NCBI GenBank assembly: GCA_012269745.1
Contig: JAAXJR010000050.1
Span: 31,473 to 95,472 of the forward strand
Length of the DNA stretch: 64,000 bases
Direction of reading: 5' to 3'
Origin: Flavobacteriales bacterium
Lineage (GTDB): Bacteria; Bacteroidota; Bacteroidia; Flavobacteriales; Schleiferiaceae
The position numbers and the translations under genes are program-made. The stretch's first letter is position 1. Every line of letters begins with the position of its first letter. Shown here in pieces: positions 9,124-18,452 of the stretch. Below the pieces are notes generated by a model. That model was not told the origin of the DNA. It was given only the letters and a program-made list of their open reading frames with translations, and searched no databases.

Positions 9124-10311
9124 ATGAACCTTCACGAATATCAAGGGAAAGAGATTTTAGCAGGTTACGGTGTACGTATCCAGCGTGGTAAAGTAGCGCA
9201 AACTCCAGCTGAGGCTGTAGAGGTTGCCAAGCAATTGACAGAAGAGACTGGTACTTCATGGTACGTAGTTAAAGCACAGGTTCACGCAGGTGGTCGCGGT
9301 AAAGGCGGCGGTGTGAAGCTTGCAAAAGGCATTGATAAAGTGGAAGAAGTAGCAGATAGCATCATTGGTATGCAGCTAGTTACTCCTCAGACATCTGCAG
9401 AGGGTAAGAAAGTACACCAAGTTTTGATTGCTGAAGATGTATACTACCCAGGAGAAAGTGAAACTTCAGAATTCTACATGTCAGTTTTGTTGAACCGTTC
9501 TACAGGCCGCAACATGATTATGTATTCAACAGAAGGTGGTATGGATATCGAGACTGTAGCTGAGGAAACACCACACTTGATTTTCACGGAAGAAATTGAC
9601 CCTAAAGTAGGTTTGACTGGATTCCAAGCGCGCAAAGTAGCATTCAACCTAGGTTTGAGTGGTGCTGCGTTCAAGGATATGACCAAATTTGTAACGGCGT
9701 TGTACAAAGCATACGAAGGTGCTGATGCATCATTGTTTGAGATCAACCCAGTGCTAAAAACATCAGACGATAAAATATTAGCGGTAGATGCTAAGGTGAC
9801 CATCGACGATAACGCATTGTACCGTCATAAGGATATCGCTGAAATGCGTGATACCCGCGAAGAGGATGCGACAGAAGTAGAAGCTGGCGAAGCCGGGTTG
9901 AACTTCGTAAAGCTAGACGGTAACGTAGGTTGTATGGTTAACGGTGCAGGTCTAGCAATGGCTACTATGGACATTATTAAGATGGCAGGTGGTAACCCAG
10001 CGAACTTCCTTGATGTAGGTGGTACTGCTGATGCAGCGCGTGTTGAGCAAGCATTCCGAATCATTCTTCGTGATGAGAACGTAAAAGCTATCCTTGTTAA
10101 CATCTTTGGTGGTATCGTACGTTGTGACCGCGTTGCACAAGGTGTTGTTGATGCTTATAAGAACATGGGTAATATTAACGTCCCAATCATTGTACGTCTT
10201 CAAGGAACGAACGCTGAGGAAGCGAAGAAATTGATCGACGAGAGTGGACTAGAAGTACACAGTGCCATTGCATTGCAAGAAGCTGCTGACTTGGTTCAAG
10301 AGTTGGTATAA
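9124..10311 (+). CDS. sucC: Succinyl-CoA synthetase beta subunit (ADP-forming)
   Basis: The beta subunit of the TCA-cycle enzyme that converts succinyl-CoA to succinate with formation of ATP or GTP; it works as a heterotetramer with SucD. The start MNLHEYQGKEIL is the conserved N-terminus of the family, which makes an in-frame upstream ATG at 9100 unlikely; the -7 box overlaps that upstream codon. The ATP-grasp fold is seen in YVVKAQVHAGGRGKGGG and in FEINPV. The C-terminal ligase domain has FLDVGGTAD and VNIFGGIVRCD. At 395 residues the length is standard. sucD is not adjacent, as is common in this phylum. A strong terminator follows. Confidence 0.97.
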   Translation: MNLHEYQGKEILAGYGVRIQRGKVAQTPAEAVEVAKQLTEETGTSWYVVKAQVHAGGRGKGGGVKLAKGIDKVEEVADSIIGMQLVTPQTSAEGKKVHQVLIAEDVYYPGESETSEFYMSVLLNRSTGRNMIMYSTEGGMDIETVAEETPHLIFTEEIDPKVGLTGFQARKVAFNLGLSGAAFKDMTKFVTALYKAYEGADASLFEINPVLKTSDDKILAVDAKVTIDDNALYRHKDIAEMRDTREEDATEVEAGEAGLNFVKLDGNVGCMVNGAGLAMATMDIIKMAGGNPANFLDVGGTADAARVEQAFRIILRDENVKAILVNIFGGIVRCDRVAQGVVDAYKNMGNINVPIIVRLQGTNAEEAKKLIDESGLEVHSAIALQEAADLVQELV

Positions 10312-10336
10312 GTCCAATGAGATAATCTTAAATTAG

Positions 10337-10364
10337 CCCCGAGCACAAGTGCTCGGGGTTTTTT
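10337..10364 (+). terminator. Rho-independent terminator after sucC
   Basis: A perfect 10-bp stem (CCCCGAGCAC with GTGCTCGGGG), a two-base AA loop and six T residues. The T-tract ends at the base immediately before the pnuC start codon. Confidence 0.93.
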
Positions 10365-10913
10365 ATGTCCTTAGATTTTATTTTAGAATGGAGTGCCACA
10401 CTGCTGAGTCTGATCTTCCTTGCAGGAATCATTCAACGAAAGGTGTGGGCATGGCCGGCAGGAACGCTTTCGAGTGCCCTGTCTGTAGTGCTTTTTTATA
10501 GGATTGGCCTCTACGCTGAAACAGGACTCTATGTATTCTATGTAGTGATGGGTTTTTATGGTTGGTCTCAATGGCGTAATAATGCTTCTGAAGCAACCAT
10601 TGAGCTTGTTGATATTCCTGTAAAGACACAGCTTTTAGCGCTACTGGGAATCCCCTTAGCTCTAATTTTGGGCTACGGATTGAACGCATTGCCCGGTGTT
10701 AGTTTTGCCTATTTCGATTCATTTACTACCGTCTTTGGATTATGGGCTACTTGGCAGGAAACCAAGCGTATACGAACGGCTTTCCATTACTGGATTCCTT
10801 TGAATATAGCCTCGATGATTCTCTACGGAATGAAGGGGTTGCCGGTATATGCTGGCTTAATGGTGATATATTCTATTCTAAGCGTGGTCGGATTTATACG
10901 ATGGCGCAAATAA
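10365..10913 (+). CDS. pnuC: PnuC-type nicotinamide riboside transporter
   Basis: A 182-residue inner-membrane protein with about seven hydrophobic segments. PnuC carriers bring in nicotinamide riboside for NAD synthesis. Family features are KVWAWPAGTLSSALS, then YRIGLYAETGLYVFYV and GFYGWSQWR in the first half, and YWIPLNIASMILYGMKG in the second. The ATG adjoins the last T of the sucC terminator, so the mRNA has no room for an independent leader unless transcription starts within the hairpin or reads through it. No nadR or thiamine-related gene is adjacent. Substrate could also be another pyridine or pyrimidine-type vitamin. Confidence 0.88.
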   Translation: MSLDFILEWSATLLSLIFLAGIIQRKVWAWPAGTLSSALSVVLFYRIGLYAETGLYVFYVVMGFYGWSQWRNNASEATIELVDIPVKTQLLALLGIPLALILGYGLNALPGVSFAYFDSFTTVFGLWATWQETKRIRTAFHYWIPLNIASMILYGMKGLPVYAGLMVIYSILSVVGFIRWRK

Positions 10914-10948
10914 TTCAGTTATTTTAGTGGCCAATTCAGAGAATTAAG

Positions 10949-11548
10949 ATGCAAGCACAACAATACATTGACCTGGTTAAATCGACTTTAGATGCCTTAG
11001 ATCCCAAAGCGCTAGATGCTTTGGTTGAAGCATTCCACACGACCTATGAAAAGGGTGGCAACATCTACACCATGGGTAATGGAGGCTCGGGTGCCTCGGC
11101 TTCTCATGCGGCAGGTGATTTCTTAAAAGGCGCGAGCTACGGCTTAGACAAGCGTTTTAAGATGATTTGTTTGAACGATAACCTTCCCTCAATGATGGCC
11201 ATTGCCAACGACATTGGTTGGGAAAGTATTTTTGTGGAGCCTTTGAAGAACTTCCTCAGTGAGGACGATCTAGTGATCGGTATCAGCGGTTCTGGAAACA
11301 GTAAAAACGTGGTCAACGCCCTAGAATATGCAAACGCTAACGGTGCTACTACAGTGGCGATGAGCGGTTTTAAGGGCGGTAAAATCTCACAGATCGCCAG
11401 CATCAACGTTCATGCGCCTGTCATGGACATGGAAGTCACCGAAGACGTGCATATGGTCATTTTCAACATCGTAAAGAAGCAAATGATGGCGCGTTTGATG
11501 GGCGATAATCCATCGATGGGCGATACCTACGACAAAAGAATAGGCTAA
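10949..11548 (+). CDS. SIS-domain sugar-phosphate isomerase, GmhA-like
   Basis: A 199-residue single-domain SIS protein most like D-sedoheptulose-7-phosphate isomerase, the entry enzyme to ADP-heptose for lipopolysaccharide. The phosphate-binding segments are MGNGGSGASASHAAGDF near residue 42 and GISGSGNSKNVVNAL in the middle. The C-terminal TEDVHMVIFNIV is the conserved helix that carries active-site Glu and His in this fold. Its stop overlaps the start of the WbpB/WlbA-like gene (TAATG), so the two are translationally coupled, and a role in surface glycan precursor synthesis is likely. Other phosphosugar isomerase activity is possible. Confidence 0.87.
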   Translation: MQAQQYIDLVKSTLDALDPKALDALVEAFHTTYEKGGNIYTMGNGGSGASASHAAGDFLKGASYGLDKRFKMICLNDNLPSMMAIANDIGWESIFVEPLKNFLSEDDLVIGISGSGNSKNVVNALEYANANGATTVAMSGFKGGKISQIASINVHAPVMDMEVTEDVHMVIFNIVKKQMMARLMGDNPSMGDTYDKRIG

Positions 11549-12528
11549 TGAAGCGTTTTGCGCTCATTGGTGCGGCAGGATACATTGCGCCACGACATCT
11601 AAAAGCCATCGCAGATTGTGGTGGAGTACTCGTTGCGGCGTACGATCCTAGCGATAGTGTTGGTCATCTTGATGCCTACTTTCCTGAAGCGGCATTTTTT
11701 ACAGAATTCGAACGCTTTGATCGTCATTTGAATAAGCTCAGTGATGCTGGGAAAGGGGTAGATTTTATTTCAATATGCTCCCCAAATTACCTGCACGACA
11801 GTCATATTAGATACGCCTTGCGCAGTGGTGCGCACTGTATTTGTGAGAAGCCGTTGACCCTTCGCCCTTGGAACATTGAAGGTTTAACTAAAGTGAGTCA
11901 AAGTACAGGTAATCAAGTTTTTACAATTCTTCAGTTGCGATTACATGAAAACGTGATAGCGTTGAAGAAAGAGGTTCAAAAGAAACTCCAAGAGGATCCG
12001 GAATATGTGTTCGACGTAGATCTGACCTACATTACTTCGAGAGGGAATTGGTATTACGCTTCATGGAAGGGTGATGAAGAAAAGAGTGGAGGTATTGCGA
12101 CCAATATTGGGGTCCATTTCTTCGATATGCTTCATTGGATTTTCGGCGATTTAGAGGACCAAAAAGTATATACAAGAACACACGATCGTGCTTCGGGTAC
12201 CATGTATTTCAAAAACGCGAAGGTGCGTTGGTTCTTGAGTATCAATGCCGATACACTCCCTGATAGTGTAAAAGGGCAAGGAGGTCGTATTCATCGTTCC
12301 TTGAGCTTTGATTCTTGGTCGTTTGATTTCACCGAAGGCTTCACAGAATTACACAGCACGTCATACAAGCACATCCTAGAAGGTGGAGGTTTTAACGAGA
12401 AGGCAGCAGAAGCGGCGATAGAAATCGTTCACAACATGCGAGAGCAGGAATTGGCCCCATTGGGCGAGGATGCTCACCCACTGGCTAATCTACCTCATGC
12501 TGCACACCCGTTCTATCCGAAGAAATAG
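11548..12528 (+). CDS. WbpB/WlbA-like Gfo/Idh/MocA dehydrogenase
   Basis: A 326-residue NAD-dependent oxidoreductase of the Gfo/Idh/MocA family, closest in pattern to WbpB/WlbA, which oxidises C3 of UDP-N-acetylglucosaminuronic acid. The start FALIGAAGYIAPRHLKAI is the distinctive WlbA Rossmann motif. FFTEFERFDRHLNKL, SICSPNYLHDSHIRYALR and CEKPLTLRPWN, with the catalytic Lys in EKP, continue the match. The partner steps of this pathway (aminotransferase, acetyltransferase, epimerase) are encoded together at 22.6-25.4 kb. The gene is coupled to the GmhA-like gene upstream. Confidence 0.88.
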   Translation: MKRFALIGAAGYIAPRHLKAIADCGGVLVAAYDPSDSVGHLDAYFPEAAFFTEFERFDRHLNKLSDAGKGVDFISICSPNYLHDSHIRYALRSGAHCICEKPLTLRPWNIEGLTKVSQSTGNQVFTILQLRLHENVIALKKEVQKKLQEDPEYVFDVDLTYITSRGNWYYASWKGDEEKSGGIATNIGVHFFDMLHWIFGDLEDQKVYTRTHDRASGTMYFKNAKVRWFLSINADTLPDSVKGQGGRIHRSLSFDSWSFDFTEGFTELHSTSYKHILEGGGFNEKAAEAAIEIVHNMREQELAPLGEDAHPLANLPHAAHPFYPKK

Positions 12529-12585
12529 CATTTAAACACCTCTTTACCAATCAGTTAAAGAGTAGTCAATAGTTATTCACACCCG

Positions 12586-12616
12586 TTTTATTTGGCTGCG
12601 TCATTTGTTAGATTTG
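12586..12616 (+). promoter_or_regulatory. Probable dnaE promoter
   Basis: TAGATTTG at 12609-12616 matches TAnnTTTG exactly. TTTT at 12586-12589 lies at the correct 19-base spacing and matches three of four bases of the -33 TTTG box. This is the best two-box promoter I found in the window. Confidence 0.6.
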
Positions 12617-12644
12617 AGTATTCAGCTCAGCTAACAGGATACCT

Positions 12645-15600
12645 ATGTTTTTAATTTTTGATACCGAGACGACCGGTTTCCCAAAAGATTGGAATGCGCC
12701 TATCACGGATTTAGACAATTGGCCACGTGTGGTTCAATTGGCTTGGCAAATCCATGATGAGAAAGGGGCATTGGTCGAGGTTCAAGACCACATTATTTAT
12801 CCTGACGGTTTCGATATTCCGTTTAATTCGACGAAAATTCATGGTATTTCTACCGAGCGAGCACGTAATGAAGGTAAGCCACTTGAAGAAGTGCTCGCAC
12901 TGTTCGAAGCATCCATGGACAAATGTGAATACCTCATAGGTCACAACGTCAAATTTGATCTAAACGTCACTGGCTGTGAGTATTACAGGGTGAAAGGAAC
13001 GAATCCTTTGGACCAAAAGACGCCTGTAGATTCCTGTACAGAGACTACGGCTGAACTATGCCAGTTGCCTGGTGGACGCGGGGGGAGATATAAGCTTCCA
13101 AAGCTCGAGGAGCTCTATTTCCACTTGTTTAATGAAGGTTTCGCAGAGGCGCACAATGCAGCATTTGACGTCGAGGCCACGGCCCGTGTTTTCTTAGAGT
13201 TGGTTCGATTAAATATCATTACACCTGAGTCTATTGGGAAGGATCAGGAGTTTTTGAATCGATTCAAAACCGCTAACCCTTCAACTATTCAAGCTATAGG
13301 TTTAGCAGTAGAGGAGGCGAAGAAAAAACGCGCAGAAGGATTAGGAAAGACAGAAGAAGCTACCACAACCACAGCAGCAGCTTCCAACTTGCATGCAGCA
13401 GATGTCGAGTTTGCCCATCTACACAACCACACCCAGTTTTCTATTCTTCAAGCCACTACTACTGTTGGAGACCTCGTAAGTAATGCGGTGGACAATGGGC
13501 AGGCGGGTGTAGCCATTACCGACCTAGGGAATCTCATGGGAGCATTCCACTTCAATCGAGCGGTAATGAACGTCCCTGGGAATAGAGAAGCCTATGAGCA
13601 CAATGAAAAGGTCAAAGCTGGAGAGCTTGATGAGCCGCTCAAAGAATATCCTTTTGTTGGGGTCATTGGCTGTGAATTCTACGTATGTGAGGACCGCCTT
13701 GACCGCAGTAAAAAAGACGACGGCTACCAAATAGTTGTTTTAGCCAAGAATAAGAACGGCTACCACAACCTCGCAAAACTCAGTAGTGAGGGGATGTTAA
13801 ACGGGTATTACTATGTACCTCGTATCGATAAAAGCGTACTACTAGAGCACAAGGAGGACCTCATTGTACTTTCTGGTGGCTTGCGTGGCGAAGTGCAGCA
13901 TTTGTATTTGAATGTAGGTGAAGCCCAAGCAAGAGCAGCACTAGAATGGTGGCACGAGCATTTTGGTGAAGATTTCTACCTCGAACTAAACCGACACGGG
14001 CTGGACGAGGAAGATCACGTGAATCTTCAGCTATTAAAATACGCCAAAGAGTACGGTATTAGATATATCGCAGCCAACAATACGTTCTACCTGACGCAGG
14101 ACAATGCGGACGCTCATGATATTTTGCTTTGTGTGAAAGAGGGCGCGCAAAAGAGCACACCTATTGGTCGAGGTCGAGGATTCCGTTACGGTTTCCCGAA
14201 CCAAGAGTTCTACTTCAAGAGTAAGGAAGAGATGGTGGAATTGTTCTCAGATTTACCTGAGGCACTGACTACTACTAAAGAGATTTTGGATAAGGTGGAG
14301 CTATATCCACTTGAGCGTAATGTACTCCTTCCAGCCTTTGATATCCCGGAACAGTTCCAGGATCCTCAAGATGCTGTAGACGGTGGGCAACGCGGTGAGA
14401 ACGCCTACCTCAGGCATTTGACCTACGAAGGTGCGAAAGCACGTTATGGGGAAATTACTCCAGAAATTGACGAGCGCTTGGACTTCGAATTAGAGACTAT
14501 TGCCCGTACGGGGTATCCAGGGTATTTCTTGATTGTACAAGATTTCTGTGAGGCGGCACGCCAAATGGGCGTTAGTGTAGGTCCTGGCCGTGGTTCGGCA
14601 GCGGGTTCTGCAGTAGCCTATGCGACGGGAATTACGAATGTGGATCCGATTAAGTACGACCTTCTATTCGAGCGTTTCTTGAACCCGGAACGTGTATCAC
14701 TTCCCGATATCGATATCGATTTTGACGACGAGGGGCGTGATAAGGTCATTCAGTACGTGATTGATAAATACGGTGCGCCTCAGGTAGCACAGATCATTAC
14801 CTACGGTACTATGGCGGCTAAGAGCTCCATTAGAGATGCTGGTCGTGTTTTAGAATTGCCTTTGCCTGATACTGACCGCATTGCCAAGCTCATCCCAGAT
14901 ATGACCAAACTGAAGAAGCTTTGGGCACTGGACGACAAAGGCCTAAGAAGCAAATTTGGTTCTGAAGAAGCCTCTTTAGTGATTCAACTGAAAGAATTAT
15001 CAGAAGGAAATACGCTGGAAGCGACTACAATTAACCAAGCCCGAGTTTTAGAGGGTTCGGTACGAAACACGGGTATTCACGCCTGTGGTGTGATCATTAC
15101 CCCAAGTGATATCCGTGAGCTCGTTCCTGTGGCGCGGGCCAAGGATAGCGAGATGTGGTGTACGCAGTTTGACAACTCTGTGGTAGAAGATGCCGGTTTG
15201 CTGAAGATGGATTTCTTGGGACTTCGTACGCTGACCATCATTAAAGAAGCTTGTCGATTGGTCAAGCAACGTCACGGGGTAGAATTGGACCCAGATAGCT
15301 TCCCATTAGACGATACCAAGACGTATGAGCTTTTCCAACGCGGCGAAACTGTCGGCATTTTCCAGTACGAGAGTGCGGGTATGCAGAAGTATCTGAAGGA
15401 GCTCAAGCCTACTGAATTTGCCGATCTCATTGCGATGAACGCCCTATACCGCCCAGGTCCTCTGGAATACATCCCAGAGTTTATTGACCGTAAACACGGT
15501 AGAAAGGAGATTACCTATGACCTTGATGCCATGGAGGGTAAGCTCAAGGAGACCTACGGAATTACCGTCTATCAGGAGCAAGTAATGTTGTTGTCGCAGG

Positions 15601-17033
15601 AATTGGCAGGCTTTACCAAGGGTCAGGCCGATATGCTTCGTAAGGGGATGGGTAAGAAGAAGAAGGACATCATTGATATGCTCAAGCCCATGTTCTTGGA
15701 CGGTGGTGAAGAGCGTGGACACAATAGAGATGTACTTGAGAAAGTTTGGAAGGACTGGGAAGCCTTTGCTTCTTACGCCTTTAACAAATCGCACTCAACG
15801 TGTTATGCGTGGGTAGCCTACCAGACGGCGTATCTAAAAGCACATTACCCGGCCGAATTTATGGCCTCAGTATTGTCCAACAACATGTCTGATCTCAAAG
15901 CGGTGACCTTCTTCATGGAAGAGTGTCGTCGTATCGATGTACCCGTTTTGGGGCCTTCGGTCAACGAGAGTTTGCTTCGCTTTAGCGTAAATAATGAAGG
16001 TGCAGTCCGATTCGGAATGGGCGGTATGAAAGGCGTTGGAGAGAACGCTGTTCGCGAGATCATTGCCAAAAGGGAAGAGGGCGGTCAGTTTAAGGACCTC
16101 TTTGATCTCCTAGAACGAATTGACCTTCGACAAGCCAACAGAAAAACCATAGAGTGTCTCATTTTGGGCGGTGCTATGGACGATTTTCCAAATACCCACC
16201 GCGCCATGTACTTCTCAGAAGAGGAAGGAGGCCGCAGTTTTGTTGAGAAGGCCATCAAATACGTACAAAACAAGAAAAACGATGCAGAGAGCGCTCAGGC
16301 CTCTCTGTTCGGCGAAGGATCGGGAGAAGAGCTTCCTCCTCCCAAGATGCCAGAGGTCACCGAATGGCCGACTATCGTGGCCTTGAAAAAGGAAAAAGAG
16401 ATCAATGGGATGTACCTCAGTTCCCATCCTTTGGACGATTACAGAACTGAAATTCAATATTTCTGTACCGCGGAATTGAACCGACTGAACAACCCTGAGA
16501 GCATCATGGGGCGCGACGTTTTTGTAGCAGGAATTGTCACCGAAGCACAGCACCGTATCTCTAAAATGGGTAAGGGCTGGGGCATTTTCCGACTGGAGGA
16601 TTTCCGTGGCGATTATGAATTCAAAATGTTCGGTGAAGATTACCTGAAATTCCGTCATTTCTTCGAGAACGAGCAGCTACTCTTTATCAAAGCACGCGGT
16701 CGCAAATTCAACCAGCGCCAGGGTGAAGGCTTCATTGAACGCCTGAGCGTGGATGTCGCCGATGTAAAACTGCTGCAAGATGTGCTTGAAGAGCAGAGTA
16801 AATCGTTAGAAATCAAGCTAGACCTTGCCGCCCTTGATACAGGCCTAGTAGATAAGGTGCATGATCTATTAGAAATGCACCCAGGGAAAAAGCGTGTGAA
16901 ATTGCACATCGTAGATATTGAAGAACAATTGGACATTAAACTCCCAGTAAAGGAGCGTAAAGTCAACATTAGCAAAGATTTATTGGTAGCTTTAGAATTA
17001 GATCCATTGCTCCACCCAAAAATCAACAGTTAA
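12645..17033 (+). CDS. dnaE: DNA polymerase III alpha subunit with N-terminal proofreading exonuclease
   Basis: The replicative polymerase, 1462 residues. Residues 1-190 form a DEDDh exonuclease: IFDTETTGF (D6, E8), LIGHNVKFDL, and AHNAAFDVEATARVF with the His and final Asp. A short Ala/Thr-rich linker follows, then the PHP domain (FAHLHNHTQFS, about residues 258-266). The polymerase palm has GPGRGSAAGSAVAYA and the catalytic PDIDIDFDDEGRDK (about 687). The HhH region and the C-terminal OB fold (VFVAGIVTEAQHR) end the protein. Exonuclease at the N-terminus is the Bacteroidota arrangement; it differs from Firmicutes PolC, where the exonuclease is inserted in PHP. The stop overlaps the next start (TAATG). 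Confidence 0.96.
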   Translation: MFLIFDTETTGFPKDWNAPITDLDNWPRVVQLAWQIHDEKGALVEVQDHIIYPDGFDIPFNSTKIHGISTERARNEGKPLEEVLALFEASMDKCEYLIGHNVKFDLNVTGCEYYRVKGTNPLDQKTPVDSCTETTAELCQLPGGRGGRYKLPKLEELYFHLFNEGFAEAHNAAFDVEATARVFLELVRLNIITPESIGKDQEFLNRFKTANPSTIQAIGLAVEEAKKKRAEGLGKTEEATTTTAAASNLHAADVEFAHLHNHTQFSILQATTTVGDLVSNAVDNGQAGVAITDLGNLMGAFHFNRAVMNVPGNREAYEHNEKVKAGELDEPLKEYPFVGVIGCEFYVCEDRLDRSKKDDGYQIVVLAKNKNGYHNLAKLSSEGMLNGYYYVPRIDKSVLLEHKEDLIVLSGGLRGEVQHLYLNVGEAQARAALEWWHEHFGEDFYLELNRHGLDEEDHVNLQLLKYAKEYGIRYIAANNTFYLTQDNADAHDILLCVKEGAQKSTPIGRGRGFRYGFPNQEFYFKSKEEMVELFSDLPEALTTTKEILDKVELYPLERNVLLPAFDIPEQFQDPQDAVDGGQRGENAYLRHLTYEGAKARYGEITPEIDERLDFELETIARTGYPGYFLIVQDFCEAARQMGVSVGPGRGSAAGSAVAYATGITNVDPIKYDLLFERFLNPERVSLPDIDIDFDDEGRDKVIQYVIDKYGAPQVAQIITYGTMAAKSSIRDAGRVLELPLPDTDRIAKLIPDMTKLKKLWALDDKGLRSKFGSEEASLVIQLKELSEGNTLEATTINQARVLEGSVRNTGIHACGVIITPSDIRELVPVARAKDSEMWCTQFDNSVVEDAGLLKMDFLGLRTLTIIKEACRLVKQRHGVELDPDSFPLDDTKTYELFQRGETVGIFQYESAGMQKYLKELKPTEFADLIAMNALYRPGPLEYIPEFIDRKHGRKEITYDLDAMEGKLKETYGITVYQEQVMLLSQELAGFTKGQADMLRKGMGKKKKDIIDMLKPMFLDGGEERGHNRDVLEKVWKDWEAFASYAFNKSHSTCYAWVAYQTAYLKAHYPAEFMASVLSNNMSDLKAVTFFMEECRRIDVPVLGPSVNESLLRFSVNNEGAVRFGMGGMKGVGENAVREIIAKREEGGQFKDLFDLLERIDLRQANRKTIECLILGGAMDDFPNTHRAMYFSEEEGGRSFVEKAIKYVQNKKNDAESAQASLFGEGSGEELPPPKMPEVTEWPTIVALKKEKEINGMYLSSHPLDDYRTEIQYFCTAELNRLNNPESIMGRDVFVAGIVTEAQHRISKMGKGWGIFRLEDFRGDYEFKMFGEDYLKFRHFFENEQLLFIKARGRKFNQRQGEGFIERLSVDVADVKLLQDVLEEQSKSLEIKLDLAALDTGLVDKVHDLLEMHPGKKRVKLHIVDIEEQLDIKLPVKERKVNISKDLLVALELDPLLHPKINS

Positions 17034-17845
17034 TGAAAGTTTTCAAGGTCTTCATCCTCGCCATGGCTGTACAATTCGCACAAGCTCAAGTGAATTGTGT
17101 CACTACAGGTGATCAGTTGGGTCCTTATTTTAAGTGGGGCGCTCCGTACATCTCAAACGACACCTTGGCGCCGGGTATTTTGGATACCACGCGTTCTTTA
17201 GAGCTGACTTTTTACGTGAGCTACGATTGTGATACCGTTGATCTAGACACGTTGCCTTCGACGTATACCTTACAGATTTGGCACGCCAACGACACTGGTG
17301 CGTATAGCAATGTCGACGGCAACCCGAATAATTACGATTATCGCGGAGAACTAGAGCTTACGGGCTATTCAACCACTTTGCACACCACATTGCCGGGCAT
17401 TTATCCCAACCGTCCTTCGCACATTCACATTAAGGGCTATCTGACAGACGCACATTTTACGGACACCATCATTACACAACTCTACTTCGAAGGAGATTCA
17501 CTGATACCCTTTGATGGCGCGATGAATATGCCCGAAAGATGGATTCGATTGGATACTGTAAAGGAGAATGGGTATAAAGGAGAGTTCGCCTTTGGCTTGT
17601 CCTATATAGTAGGGGTGGAGGAAGCAGCTGGCCCAGTCAAGAGATTGTACCCAAATCCTTCAACGGGCCTAATTAACATCGAAATGCAGGACAAGGGAGT
17701 AATTACCCTGACCAATTTAACAGGTCAAATTGTACATCACCAATGGTTAGAGCAAGGTGAGAGTAGACTTGATTTAAGGCAACTACCCAAAGGAGTGTAT
17801 GTACTGCGTAGTGAAGGCGTTGCAAGGCGATTTGTCCTTAAATAG
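17033..17845 (+). CDS. Secreted intradiol-dioxygenase-like protein with T9SS sorting domain
   Basis: A 270-residue exported protein. The N-terminus MKVFKVFILAMAVQFAQAQ is a signal peptide. The middle matches intradiol ring-cleavage dioxygenases: LQIWHANDTGAYSN, YDYRGELELTGY, PGIYPNRPSHIHIKG and TQLYFEGD. Candidate ferric ligands are all present (Tyr91, Tyr124, His130, His132), arranged as in protocatechuate dioxygenases. From about residue 204 a type A T9SS C-terminal domain follows (RLYPNPSTG, then KGVYVLRSEG), so the protein should be exported and anchored on the cell surface. Substrate is unknown; extracellular members of this fold elsewhere act on catechols or lignin-type aromatics. It is translationally coupled to dnaE, probably by chance. 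Confidence 0.85.
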   Translation: MKVFKVFILAMAVQFAQAQVNCVTTGDQLGPYFKWGAPYISNDTLAPGILDTTRSLELTFYVSYDCDTVDLDTLPSTYTLQIWHANDTGAYSNVDGNPNNYDYRGELELTGYSTTLHTTLPGIYPNRPSHIHIKGYLTDAHFTDTIITQLYFEGDSLIPFDGAMNMPERWIRLDTVKENGYKGEFAFGLSYIVGVEEAAGPVKRLYPNPSTGLINIEMQDKGVITLTNLTGQIVHHQWLEQGESRLDLRQLPKGVYVLRSEGVARRFVLK

Positions 17846-17920
17846 CTTTCGTGAACTACGTGTGGAAAACATAGATGAGCTCATAGGCGAAGCCTATCGC
17901 ATCAGGCGGTAAATTGGCCT

Positions 17921-17928
17921 TACATTTG
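17921..17928 (+). promoter_or_regulatory. -7 promoter box upstream of trxA
   Basis: TACATTTG matches TAnnTTTG exactly and lies 27 bases before the thioredoxin ATG. No convincing -33 box. Confidence 0.5.
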
Positions 17929-17955
17929 ATAGAAGAAAAAGAAATACATTTTATT

Positions 17956-18273
17956 ATGGCACTCGAAATAACAGAAGCAAACTTTGAAGAAGTAGTAATG
18001 AAGTCAGACAAGCCAGTATTGGTAGATTTCTGGGCTGAATGGTGTGGACCATGTCGCATGGTTGGACCAGTAGTTGACGAATTGGCTGGCGATTACGAAG
18101 GCAAAGCAGTTGTAGGTAAACTTAACGTAGATACTGACGGTGCCGTAGCACAACAGTTCGGTGTACGTAACATCCCAACACTACTTGTATTCAAGAACGG
18201 TGAGATCGTTGATAAGCAAGTGGGCGCTACAAGCAAGCAAGTGCTAGCAGCTAAGCTAGACGGCGCTATGTAA
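17956..18273 (+). CDS. trxA: Thioredoxin
   Basis: A 105-residue cytosolic thioredoxin that reduces protein disulfides, recharged by thioredoxin reductase. The redox motif WAEWCGPCRM is present, together with the cis-Pro region RNIPTLLVFKNG. The start MALEITEANFEE fits the family; an in-frame ATG 42 bases upstream would place the promoter box inside the coding region and adds residues without family support. There is no signal peptide. It stands alone between a promoter-like box and a strong terminator. Confidence 0.96.
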   Translation: MALEITEANFEEVVMKSDKPVLVDFWAEWCGPCRMVGPVVDELAGDYEGKAVVGKLNVDTDGAVAQQFGVRNIPTLLVFKNGEIVDKQVGATSKQVLAAKLDGAM

Positions 18274-18300
18274 GAAGTAGCGAGATAAAATTTTCTCATA

Positions 18301-18338
18301 ACACCCCCGCGGGCGCAGCCCGCGGGGGTGTTTTTTTT
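18301..18338 (+). terminator. Rho-independent terminator after trxA
   Basis: A perfect 14-bp stem (ACACCCCCGCGGGC and its complement) with a GCA loop and eight T residues. Confidence 0.95.
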
Positions 18339-18452
18339 CTCCGACACTCCCAATGTGAATAGGTTTTAGTTCTTCACAATCTTTGTATCCCAACATAGCT
18401 AAAGGCAATTTGATAGTAGTGGCAATAAAGCTGCTATTTAACCCTAATCGCT

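Noticed and set aside
16215..16658. 147-codon minus-strand ORF
   Set aside because: Antisense to the C-terminal part of dnaE, whose reading frame is secure.
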